Source of the DNA: Gammaproteobacteria bacterium
GTDB taxonomy: Bacteria > Pseudomonadota > Gammaproteobacteria > Xanthomonadales > Marinicellaceae
Length of the DNA: 64,000 nucleotides
Direction of reading: 5' to 3'
Assembly: GCA_030430025.1 (NCBI GenBank)
Contig: JAUIGR010000001.1
Span: 116,990 to 180,989, forward strand
Part shown: one piece after another, positions 18,758-27,840 of the stretch
Position numbering within the stretch: the first letter of the stretch is position 1
Layout: the number at the start of each line of letters is the position of its first letter
Position numbers and translations under genes: made by a program
Notes under the pieces: generated by a model
The model's database searches: none
What the model was told of the DNA's origin: nothing
The model's input: the letters and a program-made list of their open reading frames with translations, nothing else

Positions 18758-20191
18758 TTATTGTTTGATGTAGCGGCTTAAGTGTTTATCTAAAAGATTG
18801 TTTTCAAATCCTTGAATATTTGCATTAACTAGATGTCTGGACACATAATGATACAATGGAATCATCGGTACTTCAGTAGCCAGAATCGTTTCAGCTTGCT
18901 GTTGTAATTGTGTTCGTTCTTGGATGGTGGCTGTTGGCCAGGCTTTTAATGTAGCATCGTATTCAACGGATTCGAGGCCATAGTAATTGAAATGTGAGTC
19001 TGACTGAAACAGTTGTAAAAAATTCATCGGGTCGTAGTAATCGGCAATCCAACCACCTCTAAACACCTGTTTCCCAGTTTTTTTTCTGTTATTGACAAAG
19101 ACCTTCCACTCCTGATTCTGGAGCTGAGTCTGCACACCCAGAAATTGACGCCACATAGCGGCCACGGCGAGGGCAATTTTTTTTTGGTTTTGGCTGTTGT
19201 TATAAAGCAGGGTGAGTTTTTCGGTTTTATAATCAAATCCGCTTTGTTTCAACAAACTTTTGGCTTTGATCAGATCTAACCCTGAATGACCGTTAACCTG
19301 TGGAATCAATCCGTTAGCCATGTGTTCACCACTTTTCAGTACTTTGTTGACCAAAATGTCACGATCGATGCTTAAGGAAAGGGCTTGGCGTAATTCACGG
19401 TTGGCCAAATGTTTGTCACGTAAATCCAATCCTAAGAAAAAAGTACCGTAATAGGGTGCTATTCGCAAAGCATCTGGTTGATGCTTTTGAAGCCATGATA
19501 CTTTGGAATCGGGTATGGTTTCGGTGATGTCTAACTCACCGGCTAGAAATCGGTTCAATTCGCTGTTCTGATTTTCCGTAACCCAATAATTGACGGTATT
19601 GAAATATATGTTACTGGCGTCTTTGTGATGTTTGTTTTTTTGTAAAGTAATACGTTCTTGCATTTGCCAGTTTGATAATACATAGGCACCATTATATAAG
19701 CCGCTTTGCGGATGCTGTGGCATAAAAATCGGCAATGATAACTGTTCAGGAAACAAAGGGTTGGGCTGATTTAAGTGCACCACCAGTTGATTTTGTTTGT
19801 TAATAAAGACATTCAACTTTTCTTGTTGTATCAGATTATCAAAAAGTTGTGCATAGGGTGCTGTTGTTGAGGGGGTGGAGGCCTGTTGCCAGGCTTGTTT
19901 GAAATGAGTGGCCAATACCGGATTGCCATCTGACCACCTGGCTTGAGGATTAATTGTGAAAGTCCAAATCAAGCCATCATCTGAGATTTCTACAGATTCA
20001 GCAGCAGCCAAAGCAGGTTTGCCATATTTATCATATTGATACAGTCCTTCATACAAATCATAAAGAATATGATGGCTGTTGAGACCCTGAGCTAAGTGAG
20101 GATTAAGTGAGTCAGGTTCACTGCCATTACCTCGGTTGAGGGTTTGACCATAGCAAGTAACAACAAAAAGAAGCATTGAAATTCGTAACAT
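18758..20191 (-). CDS. ABC transporter periplasmic peptide-binding protein (SBP family 5, OppA-like)
   Basis: A 477-residue exported solute-binding protein. The start at ATG 20191 places a hydrophobic signal sequence (MLRISMLLFVVTC) at the N-terminus; the frame runs 45 codons further upstream without a plausible signal. Family landmarks are EPDSLNPHLAQG, LYDLYEGLYQYDKYGKPALA, WTFTINPQARWSDGNPV, LRQALSLSIDRDILV, GGWIADYYDPMNFL and EVPMIPLYHY. It should bind oligopeptides in the periplasm. No permease or ATPase genes are adjacent, so it would have to share a transporter, possibly the one whose permeases begin this window. The divergent promoter region with the glutamate-cysteine ligase gene is 88 nt long. 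Confidence 0.88.
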   Translation of the reverse strand: MLRISMLLFVVTCYGQTLNRGNGSEPDSLNPHLAQGLNSHHILYDLYEGLYQYDKYGKPALAAAESVEISDDGLIWTFTINPQARWSDGNPVLATHFKQAWQQASTPSTTAPYAQLFDNLIQQEKLNVFINKQNQLVVHLNQPNPLFPEQLSLPIFMPQHPQSGLYNGAYVLSNWQMQERITLQKNKHHKDASNIYFNTVNYWVTENQNSELNRFLAGELDITETIPDSKVSWLQKHQPDALRIAPYYGTFFLGLDLRDKHLANRELRQALSLSIDRDILVNKVLKSGEHMANGLIPQVNGHSGLDLIKAKSLLKQSGFDYKTEKLTLLYNNSQNQKKIALAVAAMWRQFLGVQTQLQNQEWKVFVNNRKKTGKQVFRGGWIADYYDPMNFLQLFQSDSHFNYYGLESVEYDATLKAWPTATIQERTQLQQQAETILATEVPMIPLYHYVSRHLVNANIQGFENNLLDKHLSRYIKQ

Positions 20192-20279
20192 CAGAACATT
20201 GTAACCTCGGCAATAAACTTTTGAAGCGACATCTTTTAAATTTTGGTAAGATGCTTGCGATTCACTGATCAGAATATCA

Positions 20280-21629
20280 ATGACTGAGGACAACCGCATT
20301 ACCCGCAATGAACTGATTGAATACATGGCTCAAGGGTGTAAACCCAGAGAACAATGGCGGGTTGGTACAGAGCACGAAAAGTTTGGTTTCCACAACCAAT
20401 CTTTGAGGCCATTAACTTATGATGAGCCTGGTGGTATTCGAGAGGTCCTTAGGGGGCTTGAGCAACAATTCAACTGGCAATCAATATACGAAGGCGAGCA
20501 CATTATTGCCCTCAAACGTGATGGTTGTTCGATTACGCTGGAGCCAGGTGGGCAGCTTGAGTTATCAGGAGCACCATTGGAAAATGTGCATCAAACTTGT
20601 ACTGAAACGGGTATTCACCTTAAGGAGGTTAAAACTGTTTGTGAACCACTCGGTGTCTCTTTTTTAGGCATGGGCTTTCACCCTAAAGCCACCCGTAAAG
20701 AAATTAGTTACATGCCCAAGGGTCGCTACAAGATCATGAGCAATTACATGCCCAAAGTGGGTACCTTGGGACTTGATATGATGAAACGCACTTGTACCAT
20801 TCAAGCCAATTTGGATTTTTCTTCTGAAGCCGATATGGTGCAAAAATTTCAGGTTTCTTTGGCTTTACAGCCTTTGGCTACCGCACTGTTTGCTAATTCA
20901 CCTTTCAAAGAAGGACAAGATAGTGGCATGGTTAGCTTGCGTTCTCACATATGGACAGATACTGATCCAGATCGTTGTGGGGTGCTGCCATTTGTTTTTG
21001 AAGCGGGTATGGGATTTGAGCGCTATGTCGATTACATGCTGGATGTACCGATGTATTTTGTGTATCGAAATGATCAGTACATTGATGCTTCTGGTCAATC
21101 CTTTCGTGATTTTATGAATGGGCGACTACCAGCCCTTCCTGGAGCGTTTCCAACCATTAAAGACTGGGAAGACCATTTGACTACTGCATTCCCTGAGGTC
21201 AGGCTAAAGAAATTTTTGGAAATGCGTGGTGCAGATGGTGGACCTTGGCGTAGAATTTGTGCCTTACCTGCTTTGTGGGTGGGTTTATTATATGACCAAG
21301 ATGTGCTGAATCAGATCAGTGATTGGGTAGCTGATTGGACTTTGGAAGAACATGAAATGCTGCGAAATGAGGTGCCCAAAACTGGTTTAGCTACCTGTTT
21401 CAGGGGCCTAAAAGTCAGGGATTTATCACTCAAGATGCTGGATTTAGCAAGACAAGGCTTGGAAAAAAGAGCCATCAAGTCATCCTGCGGAAAAGATGAG
21501 TCCTGTTACCTAGAACCGTTGCAGATCATTGCCGACACTGGCGTTACACCAGCCGAACGTAAACGGGGTCAGTTTCATGGTGTATGGCATGAAAACATTG
21601 ATGAGCTGTTTGAGATATATTCATATTGA
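20280..21629 (+). CDS. gshA: glutamate-cysteine ligase, plant/proteobacterial type
   Basis: A 449-residue cytoplasmic ligase that joins glutamate and cysteine, the first step of glutathione synthesis. It belongs to the GCS2-fold class found in plants, alphaproteobacteria and xanthomonads, not the E. coli GshA class: [13 protein letters not shown] at the N-terminus, [71 protein letters not shown] and [19 protein letters not shown]. The C-terminal [13 protein letters not shown] segment carries two cysteines, of the sort used for redox control in plant enzymes; a regulatory disulfide here is only a possibility. No glutathione synthetase gene is in the window. Confidence 0.93.
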   Translation: MTEDNRITRNELIEYMAQGCKPREQWRVGTEHEKFGFHNQSLRPLTYDEPGGIREVLRGLEQQFNWQSIYEGEHIIALKRDGCSITLEPGGQLELSGAPLENVHQTCTETGIHLKEVKTVCEPLGVSFLGMGFHPKATRKEISYMPKGRYKIMSNYMPKVGTLGLDMMKRTCTIQANLDFSSEADMVQKFQVSLALQPLATALFANSPFKEGQDSGMVSLRSHIWTDTDPDRCGVLPFVFEAGMGFERYVDYMLDVPMYFVYRNDQYIDASGQSFRDFMNGRLPALPGAFPTIKDWEDHLTTAFPEVRLKKFLEMRGADGGPWRRICALPALWVGLLYDQDVLNQISDWVADWTLEEHEMLRNEVPKTGLATCFRGLKVRDLSLKMLDLARQGLEKRAIKSSCGKDESCYLEPLQIIADTGVTPAERKRGQFHGVWHENIDELFEIYSY

Positions 21630-21635
21630 TATAGT

Positions 21636-22313
21636 TTAATCAGATAATGCGTTAATATATAGATCAGCCACTTGTAACGGTTTCTTCAATTTATCTGCGT
21701 TTTCAGCTGGCCAGGCTTTAGCCCTCAACTGAGTATTCATCGGAGGTGGGGTGATGGTTTTGACTTTCACGCCCTGATTATCACATTCTTTTGCTAGTAT
21801 GTGTGCAAAGTGTTCAATCGCTGCTTTACCTACACCATATTGTCCCCAGTAAGCCTTCGAAATGGTATTCAAATCATCTGAGGTGAATACAATCGTACCT
21901 TTCGCTTTAAGTATCAATGGCAACAAAGCTTGAGTTAAAAAGATTGGCGAATTGACGTTGACTTGCATTTCTTTGAGCCACCGACTTGCTTCATATAATA
22001 AAAATGGAGTCAGTGAACCAAATTCCGCTGCTGTATGTATCAATCCATCGAGGTGACCAAAATTGTCTCGAAGCTGCTTACTCAATTTTGAATAATCATT
22101 CGGTGTTGCTCCAACCAGATCCATTGGATAAATCACCGGCTCAGGTAAATCACGTTTCAATAATTCATCACACATTTTGTTTAAACTGCGTGGATTCTTA
22201 TCTGTAATGATCAGATTCGCTTCTAACTGGGATAATTTCAATGCAATAGCAGACCCTAAGCCACCACATGCACCTGTCAAAAAAATGGTTTTTCCTTTGA
22301 TATAATTACTCAC
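21636..22313 (-). CDS. short-chain dehydrogenase/reductase, YciK-like
   Basis: A 225-residue Rossmann-fold oxidoreductase. Coenzyme motif TGACGGLG (TGxxxGxG, about 13-20), the central strand DGLIHTAAEFG where most SDRs have NNAG, and the active-site pair Y-x-x-x-K in YGVGK, with the serine in FTSDD. The order and spacing resemble E. coli YciK (QVNVNSPIFLTQALLPLILK). Substrate unknown. It converges on the glutamate-cysteine ligase gene with 6 nt between stops and is preceded by a 389-nt intergenic region. Confidence 0.85.
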   Translation of the reverse strand: MSNYIKGKTIFLTGACGGLGSAIALKLSQLEANLIITDKNPRSLNKMCDELLKRDLPEPVIYPMDLVGATPNDYSKLSKQLRDNFGHLDGLIHTAAEFGSLTPFLLYEASRWLKEMQVNVNSPIFLTQALLPLILKAKGTIVFTSDDLNTISKAYWGQYGVGKAAIEHFAHILAKECDNQGVKVKTITPPPMNTQLRAKAWPAENADKLKKPLQVADLYINALSD

Positions 22314-22702
22314 ATGTCCCTCATGCTACTGTTTTTGGCGGCATTTTAGCAGCTTTGTTTCGGTATGCGTTTAATTTTATGAATTTTAACATTTATTAAA
22401 GATCTAAACCAAGTTGCTATTATCAGCTGGAAGCTTACGATATAACTCCTTTCAGGCTAACATTTTTTATCTAATGATCGTTGACAATGCACTTTTTGCT
22501 TGATTTGATAAGACATGGCATAGAAACTATAGTGTGCAGTCAATTGACTTAATTTTAATGGCAAACCACATTTGTGATATATTTGTGGTTTGTTATACCA
22601 AGTCAAATTAGTTAGCAGTATCTCTGAAAGTATCATTTTTGACTGGCACCATTTTTGAAAAACGTATGTATGACATACACTGAAAATTTAAAGGGAGAAT
22701 AC
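22314..22702. other. 389-nt intergenic region, divergent promoters
   Basis: No gene is visible. It should hold the promoters of the SDR gene (minus) and the POT transporter gene (plus). Two items stand out: TTGACA at 22481-22486 with TTTGAT 17 nt downstream, a possible sigma70 promoter for the transporter, and an inverted repeat CAAACCACA (22562-22570) / TGTGGTTTG (22584-22592) that could be an operator or a weak hairpin. Confidence 0.5.
22481..22509 (+). promoter_or_regulatory. possible sigma70 promoter of the POT transporter gene
   Basis: TTGACA (22481-22486), a 17-nt spacer and TTTGAT (22504-22509). The -35 is perfect and the -10 is weak, and the leader would be about 185 nt, so this is tentative. 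Confidence 0.35.
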
Positions 22703-24250
22703 ATGAGTACGACTGAACTTAATCCAGACGCTAAACAGGAGTTATGGGGGCACCCAAAGGGATTGTATGTCTGCTTTTTTACTGAATTGTGGGAACGGTT
22801 TTCATTCTATGGGATGAAGTTTCTGTTGGTATTGTATTTAACAAAATACCACTTATTTACAGATGTACAGGGTCTTGATGTATTAGGAGCTTATGCTGGT
22901 TTAGTATATGCCATACCCGTCATTGGTGGCATGTTAGCTGATAAATACCTTGGGCCAAGAAAAGCAGTGACTTTTGGTGCCATATTATTGGTTATTGGTC
23001 ACTTATTAATGGCAGTTGAGGGTGAGCAGGCAGCTATTATCAATGGTGTGCTGACACAAGACAATGCGGCGCTGAATGTTTTTTATCTGGCCCTGTCTTT
23101 CATTATCTTAGGTGTGGGTTTTCTTAAACCCAATATTTCCACCATTGTAGGTAAGTTGTATGAAGATGGCGATGCCAGACGAGATTCCGGTTTCACTATC
23201 TTTTATATGGGTATTAATATTGGGTCCTTTACCGCTACTTTGTTATGTGGTTGGTTGGGTGAGACCTATGGCTGGGGCTATGGATTTGGTGCCGCCGGGA
23301 TTGGTATGCTGGTCGGTTTAGTCTTTTTTCTAAGGGGCCAAAAGTTTCTTTATGGACATGCTGATCCTGATAACCCTGAGTTACTTAAAAAGTCTGTATT
23401 GGGGCCAGTCACTATGGAGTGGGCCATTTACTTGTTATCGTTGTTGTCTTTACCACTGATTTGGTATGTTGTCCAAAGAGAAGCGTGGGTTCATAGTGGT
23501 CAGTGGGGTTTGTTAGCACTTGCTGCTGGTTTTATGATGTTTTATGCTTTTGCTAAATCCACTCCAGAAGAGCGCAGTCGCATTCTGGTGTTAATTGTTT
23601 TAATTGCTTCAACCATTGTCTTTTGGGCATTGTTTGAACAAGCGGGTGCCTCAATGACCTTGTTTGCTGATCGTGTGATGGAACGAACAGCCTTTGGGGT
23701 AGAGTTCAAAGCATCACAGTTCGGTTCATTGAATGCTGGTTTTATTATTTTATTGGCGCCTGTTTTTGCTTGGTTATGGGTTTGGTTGTCAAAACGCAAT
23801 TTAGAGCCATCGACACCTGCTAAATTTGGTTTGGGTCTCATTCAAGCGGGTTTGGGTTTTGGTGCTTTGGTTTTGGGTGCTACTGTGCCTGAAGCTTCGG
23901 GTAAAGTGGCTATGATTTGGTTGATTCTTGCATATTTGTTACATACCACCGGTGAATTGGCACTTTCTCCCGTTGGTTTATCTGCTGTCACTAAGCTCGC
24001 GCCTAAGAAAATTGTTGGTTTTTCTATGGGCACTTGGTTTTTGGCAACGGCTTTGTCTGAAACATTAGCAACCCGGTTGTCTAAATTTGCAGCTTTTGAT
24101 GGAGATGCATCTGTTGGTATGAGTATGGCAGAACAAGTTGCTAAATATACCGAACTGTTTGACTTTTTGATGTGGTTGGGTATTGGTGCGGGTGTTTTTA
24201 TGCTCATAATCACACCGATCTTGAAAAAAGGCATGAAGGGCATACATTAA
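22703..24250 (+). CDS. proton-dependent oligopeptide transporter, POT/PTR2 family
   Basis: A 515-residue inner-membrane MFS protein that imports di- and tripeptides with protons. The start at ATG 22703 follows AAGGGAG by 6 nt; an upstream in-frame ATG (22655 frame) is less likely. Family motifs: GLYVCFFTELWERFSFYGMK (ExxERFxYYG), GGMLADKYLGPRKAV, FLKPNISTIVGKLYEDGDARRDSGFTIFY (the PTR2 signature) and FWALFEQAGASMTLFADR. About 14 hydrophobic segments are apparent. It looks monocistronic, ending at a terminator. Confidence 0.93.
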   Translation: MSTTELNPDAKQELWGHPKGLYVCFFTELWERFSFYGMKFLLVLYLTKYHLFTDVQGLDVLGAYAGLVYAIPVIGGMLADKYLGPRKAVTFGAILLVIGHLLMAVEGEQAAIINGVLTQDNAALNVFYLALSFIILGVGFLKPNISTIVGKLYEDGDARRDSGFTIFYMGINIGSFTATLLCGWLGETYGWGYGFGAAGIGMLVGLVFFLRGQKFLYGHADPDNPELLKKSVLGPVTMEWAIYLLSLLSLPLIWYVVQREAWVHSGQWGLLALAAGFMMFYAFAKSTPEERSRILVLIVLIASTIVFWALFEQAGASMTLFADRVMERTAFGVEFKASQFGSLNAGFIILLAPVFAWLWVWLSKRNLEPSTPAKFGLGLIQAGLGFGALVLGATVPEASGKVAMIWLILAYLLHTTGELALSPVGLSAVTKLAPKKIVGFSMGTWFLATALSETLATRLSKFAAFDGDASVGMSMAEQVAKYTELFDFLMWLGIGAGVFMLIITPILKKGMKGIH

Positions 24251-24272
24251 GTATAGACCTGCAAAACGCTAA

Positions 24273-24300
24273 AAAAAGCCGGCCAACAAGTCGGCTTTTT
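24273..24300 (+). terminator. rho-independent terminator after the POT transporter gene
   Basis: AAAAAGCCG (24273-24281) pairs with CGGCTTTTT (24292-24300) around a 10-nt loop, ending in five T residues. It starts 22 nt after the stop codon. Confidence 0.85.
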
Positions 24301-24382
24301 AATGTTCGATGGTGTGGTACATGGAAGTGTCACCTTGATCTGTCAGGGTTGACCAATTAAATATGAGAACGTAATCTAAGTA

Positions 24383-24685
24383 GTGCCACAGTATCATTAC
24401 CAAGCTAACTCCAAGAAACATTGTTCATATTGTGAACAGGGTTTCGATGTGATTCAAAAAATTTCTGATGAGAGTTTAACCCATTGTCCGGAATGTGGCG
24501 CATCTATTAAGAAAATCATCCAAGCACCATTTATCGCAGGGATGTTAACACGAGATTCAAAAAACACTTTGAGCGAGAAAAATATCGAGAAAAAGGGGTT
24601 CACTCAATACCGTAAGGTGGGTAAAGGAAAATATGAAAAAACTGCAGGGAAGGGTCCAAATTACATTGATGGTGATAAGCTTTAA
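24383..24685 (+). CDS. FmdB-type zinc ribbon protein
   Basis: A 100-residue protein with an N-terminal CxxC-x(n)-CxxC zinc ribbon (CSYC and CPEC, residues ~14-40) beginning MPQYHYQAN, as in the FmdB/CxxC_CxxC_SSSS putative regulatory family (usual start MPxYxY). The start is GTG 24383, chosen by homology; the ribosome site is weak. The C-terminal half is basic, with a GKGKYEKTAGKGPN tail. The family role is not firmly known; some members are linked to amidase/formamidase regulation. It stands alone between the POT transporter terminator and the next gene. Confidence 0.82.
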   Translation: MPQYHYQANSKKHCSYCEQGFDVIQKISDESLTHCPECGASIKKIIQAPFIAGMLTRDSKNTLSEKNIEKKGFTQYRKVGKGKYEKTAGKGPNYIDGDKL

Positions 24686-24747
24686 ACTATAGCATCTGAT
24701 CAGTTCTTTTTTGTTAAGATAGTTGCTTTTCCACTGGGAGTAACATC

Positions 24748-25503
24748 ATGAAACTATTTGTATTATTGACTATTTGTTTGTTAATGGGGCCAACTTTAGC
24801 CAGCGATTTTGAAACCACTGGCGATAAGATCAAAACTGCTTTGGCTTCTGATATTCGGGTTGAAGCTGAGACACAACGTGACCGCAACCGTTTACCGATT
24901 CAGACTTTGGAGTTTTTGGGACTGAGAGATGACATGAAAGTAGTTGAGCTATTGCCTGGTGGTGGTTGGTATACTAAAGTGTTGGGCCCCGTATTGGCTG
25001 AAGATGGTGAACTACATATTGCTTATGGTACTTCCCGAGCACAAAAACTGATTGACAATTACGATACCTTGTCAAAAGTTAAGTTAGCTGCCCAAAATGC
25101 CGAAGTTTATCGAAAAGAAGGCGTTCGATTTTATTCTTTGAAGAACCCCAATTTGGGTGTCAAAAAGGCAGACATGGTGCTGACCTTCAGAAATTACCAT
25201 AATTTTACAGAAGAAGGCAGAAAGGCCATGAATAATGCCGTTTGGGATGCGTTGAAAATGGGAGGTATTTATGGCGTTGTGGATCATACGCGTCGTCATA
25301 TGGAAGGAGACAACGATGAAAACCGTCGTCGCTTTGACCCTGTCAAAGCCATCAAAGAAATTCAGGCGGCTGGTTTTGAGTTGGTCGATTATTCCACATT
25401 GCATTACCGCGCAGATGATGAGTTAGAATATGAAGTGGGCCGTCGTTCAGTCACGGGTAACACAGATCGATTCACACTGAAATTCAAAAAAGTGAAGAAA
25501 TAA
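24748..25503 (+). CDS. exported class I methyltransferase-like protein
   Basis: A 251-residue protein with a clear Sec signal (MKLFVLLTICLLMGPTLA-S). The mature part matches a group of predicted methyltransferases (COG4798-like): QRDRNRLPIQTLEFLGLRDD, then VVELLPGGGWYTKVLGPVLA, corresponding to the SAM-binding motif ExxPGxGW, and MVLTFRNYHNF, then GIYGVVDHTRR. A periplasmic SAM-dependent enzyme would be unusual because SAM is cytoplasmic, so the true activity is open. GGGAG lies 9 nt before the ATG. A dispersed-repeat copy starts directly at its stop codon and may provide 3' processing or termination. Confidence 0.82.
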   Translation: MKLFVLLTICLLMGPTLASDFETTGDKIKTALASDIRVEAETQRDRNRLPIQTLEFLGLRDDMKVVELLPGGGWYTKVLGPVLAEDGELHIAYGTSRAQKLIDNYDTLSKVKLAAQNAEVYRKEGVRFYSLKNPNLGVKKADMVLTFRNYHNFTEEGRKAMNNAVWDALKMGGIYGVVDHTRRHMEGDNDENRRRFDPVKAIKEIQAAGFELVDYSTLHYRADDELEYEVGRRSVTGNTDRFTLKFKKVKK

Positions 25504-25635
25504 ACCACCTTGAGTCATCAGGCTCAAGTAAGGTCAAAAAACATCAGCAAAATCACACTTTTGCGCTTAAGTGTTTTTTGACCGATGCTGGAAAAGGCCA
25601 GGAAGGACTTTTTCAGGACTGACTATTTAGTCAGC
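25503..25635 (-). repeat. dispersed multi-hairpin repeat, copy B (minus orientation)
   Basis: Read on the minus strand this contains TAGTCAGTCCTGAAAAAG, TCCTGGCCTTTTCCAG, GGTCAAAAAACACTTAAGCG, ATGTTTTTTGACC and CTTGAGCCTGATGACTCAAG, the same order as the copies at 32053, 43597, 55866 and 63918. It fills most of the space between the methyltransferase-like gene and the convergent metalloprotease gene. Confidence 0.85.
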
Positions 25636-25678
25636 TTTTAAAGGTCTCTCTTATTAACTCTTTTTGAAGGCTGACTAT

Positions 25679-26539
25679 TTATACTCCTTCAGAAAATGTA
25701 TTACAAGCATCATATTTGCCTGTTTTTAATCCTCTGTTGAGCCATTTAATCCGTTGTTCAGAAGAACCGTGAGTGAATGCTTCGACATTGATGCGCTGTC
25801 CTGCTTTGCTTTGTAATGTGTCATCGCCAATAGATGCCGCGGCTCGCAACCCTTCTTCTACATCGCCTGGTTCCAACATGTTTTGCTTTTTGTTGGCATG
25901 ATGAGCCCAGACTCCTGCCAGGCAGTCTGCCTGAAGTTCCATCATTACTGATAATTGATTCACTTTGTATTTACTGTCAGCTTGAGATTGCCATTGTCTT
26001 ACTTGTCGTTCAGTTCCTGTGATGTTCTGGATATGGTGTCCCACTTCATGACCAATCACGTAAGCTCTGGCAAAATCTCCAGGTGCTCCCATATTTTCCA
26101 GTTGTTGAAAAAAGCTCAATGACAGATACACATTAGAGTCACCCGGGCAATAAAATGGGCCGACAGCTGCTGAGTTGATGCCACAGCGTGACTGTACCTG
26201 TCCGTCAAAGAGCACCATCGAAGGTGGCTTGTATTGTTGGCCCGACTGAGCAAAAAGTTGAGTCCATATGTCTTCGGTAGAGGCAAAAATCACTGATGAG
26301 AAGTCAGCTTGTTCTTTTTCTTGTTCTGATTGTTGTCTAGGGATCGGTATTTGTCGTGATTGGCCAGTATCAGTTTGATTGATTAAGCTGAGAAGATTCA
26401 AAGGGTTTTGTCCTGTTATTGCAGCATAAATCAAGGCAATAACCACAAATGTGCCGCTCAGCTTGATACCACCTTTGGCTATGCTTCGTCCCCTGCGATC
26501 ATCAATCCGCGTGCTTCTTCTTTGATTTTTCCAGCGCAT
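25679..26539 (-). CDS. neutral zinc metallopeptidase, YpfJ family
   Basis: A 286-residue protein with a short basic cytoplasmic N-terminus (MRWKNQRRSTRIDDRRGRS), one membrane segment (about 27-42) and an extracytoplasmic domain. HEVGHH at 164-169 is the HExxH zinc motif, and MMELQADCLAGVWAHH supplies the distal ligand region, as in the YpfJ/KPN_02809 family. The conserved RCG and FYCPGD motifs are present (119-134). The physiological substrate is unknown for the family. Single gene, convergent with the upstream methyltransferase-like gene. Confidence 0.9.
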   Translation of the reverse strand: MRWKNQRRSTRIDDRRGRSIAKGGIKLSGTFVVIALIYAAITGQNPLNLLSLINQTDTGQSRQIPIPRQQSEQEKEQADFSSVIFASTEDIWTQLFAQSGQQYKPPSMVLFDGQVQSRCGINSAAVGPFYCPGDSNVYLSLSFFQQLENMGAPGDFARAYVIGHEVGHHIQNITGTERQVRQWQSQADSKYKVNQLSVMMELQADCLAGVWAHHANKKQNMLEPGDVEEGLRAAASIGDDTLQSKAGQRINVEAFTHGSSEQRIKWLNRGLKTGKYDACNTFSEGV

Positions 26540-26664
26540 CAGTTGTTGTTCTTATATCAATAAAAATGGTCAGTATACCACTTAAGGTGTCTTGCTTCCC
26601 TTCTTTCATCCTTCGGCTGAAAATCGGCTGTACAAGACTGCTTTTTAGGAGTTTTCTACTGTTT

Positions 26665-27840
26665 TTATGTAGAGGGTTTTTCAGGGTTGAATTTCGTCAA
26701 AGCCAGCCACAAACAAAACAATGCCAGTGTATATAATCCAATCTGATGATTGATCACGTCTGCTAATTCGCCACCAAAGTACATCAATTGGTGTAAGGCA
26801 TCCATTACCCAGCCAGTGGGTAAAAACATAGCCAATTTTTGCATCCACTCCGGAGTTACTTCGATCGGCCACCAGCAACCACCCAAGGCTGCCAATAACA
26901 TAGATACAATGACAGGAATGCCATTGATTTGTCCTTCATTTCTGGATAATGAACCCATCAACACAGCCAATCCAGCACAGCAAGCTGCCCATGCTGCTAA
27001 CAAAATGAAAACCATCAACCAATGCTCACCCCAATGAATTTTGAATAGCACTGCACCCACCAACATGCCGTAAATTAGTTGACACAACGCCAACAACCAC
27101 TTGCCCAACCACTTGCCAAATATCAATTGTTGACGAGAAATGGGCGCCGCAGCCAAGCGCCTGAGCACCCCTGTTTTTCTTTCCATAAATAAACTCATGG
27201 CTCCACTGGAAAGTGCAATCATCATAATAAACATCACTAAGATACCAGGAACGGCTTGTTTAAACCCTGATGGAATTTCATGACGCTCACCTGCCAGTGT
27301 GGTATCCAGAGTAATCAACTTAGGGAGACTATTTACAATTTCGAATGTCAGTTGTTGTGCGATATCGGGATGATGTTTCTTCAATACCAATAAATCTCCC
27401 AATGTTTGGTAAACGGCTTTATTGAGCTTAAACTCATGAAGTTGTGATGCCATGTCATTGTCTTTGAGTCGGTACTTCAAAATCACTTGTTGCCCTGATT
27501 GAAGTTGATGATCTAAATCAGCGGGTAACCACAACTGTCTTGAGTAATCATCGAAAGTCCACTTTTCTTTGTACAATGATTGTTTTTCATTGAATAGTCT
27601 CAATGTGAAATTTTCAGCTTCGAGTCGATGATGTATTTGTTGAGCCGTTCGACTATCAATTGACCCATCATGCCAGACCGCTAAAGTCACTTTATCTGTT
27701 GATGATCCGCCAAAACTTTGTGTCGTGAATCCAATGAAGCTGAAAAAAACCAGGGGCATCAAAAACATCCAAACAATTACTGATTTATCTTTTAATAGAT
27801 AGTGAAAGTCTTTCACAGCCAAAAACCATATGTGTTTCAT
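26665..27840 (-). CDS. ABC-2 type exporter permease (second)
   Basis: A 391-residue inner-membrane protein of the ABC-2 fold: one N-terminal membrane helix (~20-38), a large extracytoplasmic domain (~45-200), then a C-terminal five- or six-helix block containing MERKTGVLRRLAAAPISRQQLIFGKWLGKW and the AALGGCWWPIEVTPEWMQKLAMFLPTGWVMDAL motif typical of YbhS/YbhR and NatB proteins. The start overlaps the preceding permease stop by 4 nt. It is the third gene of the operon ATPase-permease-permease. The exported substrate is not known; related systems export drugs, sodium or hydrophobic compounds. Confidence 0.9.
   Translation of the reverse strand: MKHIWFLAVKDFHYLLKDKSVIVWMFLMPLVFFSFIGFTTQSFGGSSTDKVTLAVWHDGSIDSRTAQQIHHRLEAENFTLRLFNEKQSLYKEKWTFDDYSRQLWLPADLDHQLQSGQQVILKYRLKDNDMASQLHEFKLNKAVYQTLGDLLVLKKHHPDIAQQLTFEIVNSLPKLITLDTTLAGERHEIPSGFKQAVPGILVMFIMMIALSSGAMSLFMERKTGVLRRLAAAPISRQQLIFGKWLGKWLLALCQLIYGMLVGAVLFKIHWGEHWLMVFILLAAWAACCAGLAVLMGSLSRNEGQINGIPVIVSMLLAALGGCWWPIEVTPEWMQKLAMFLPTGWVMDALHQLMYFGGELADVINHQIGLYTLALFCLWLALTKFNPEKPST

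Noticed and set aside
22562..22592. CAAACCACA/TGTGGTTTG as a terminator
   Set aside because: No T-run follows and no gene on the plus strand ends upstream; it is noted only as an inverted repeat in the intergenic region.
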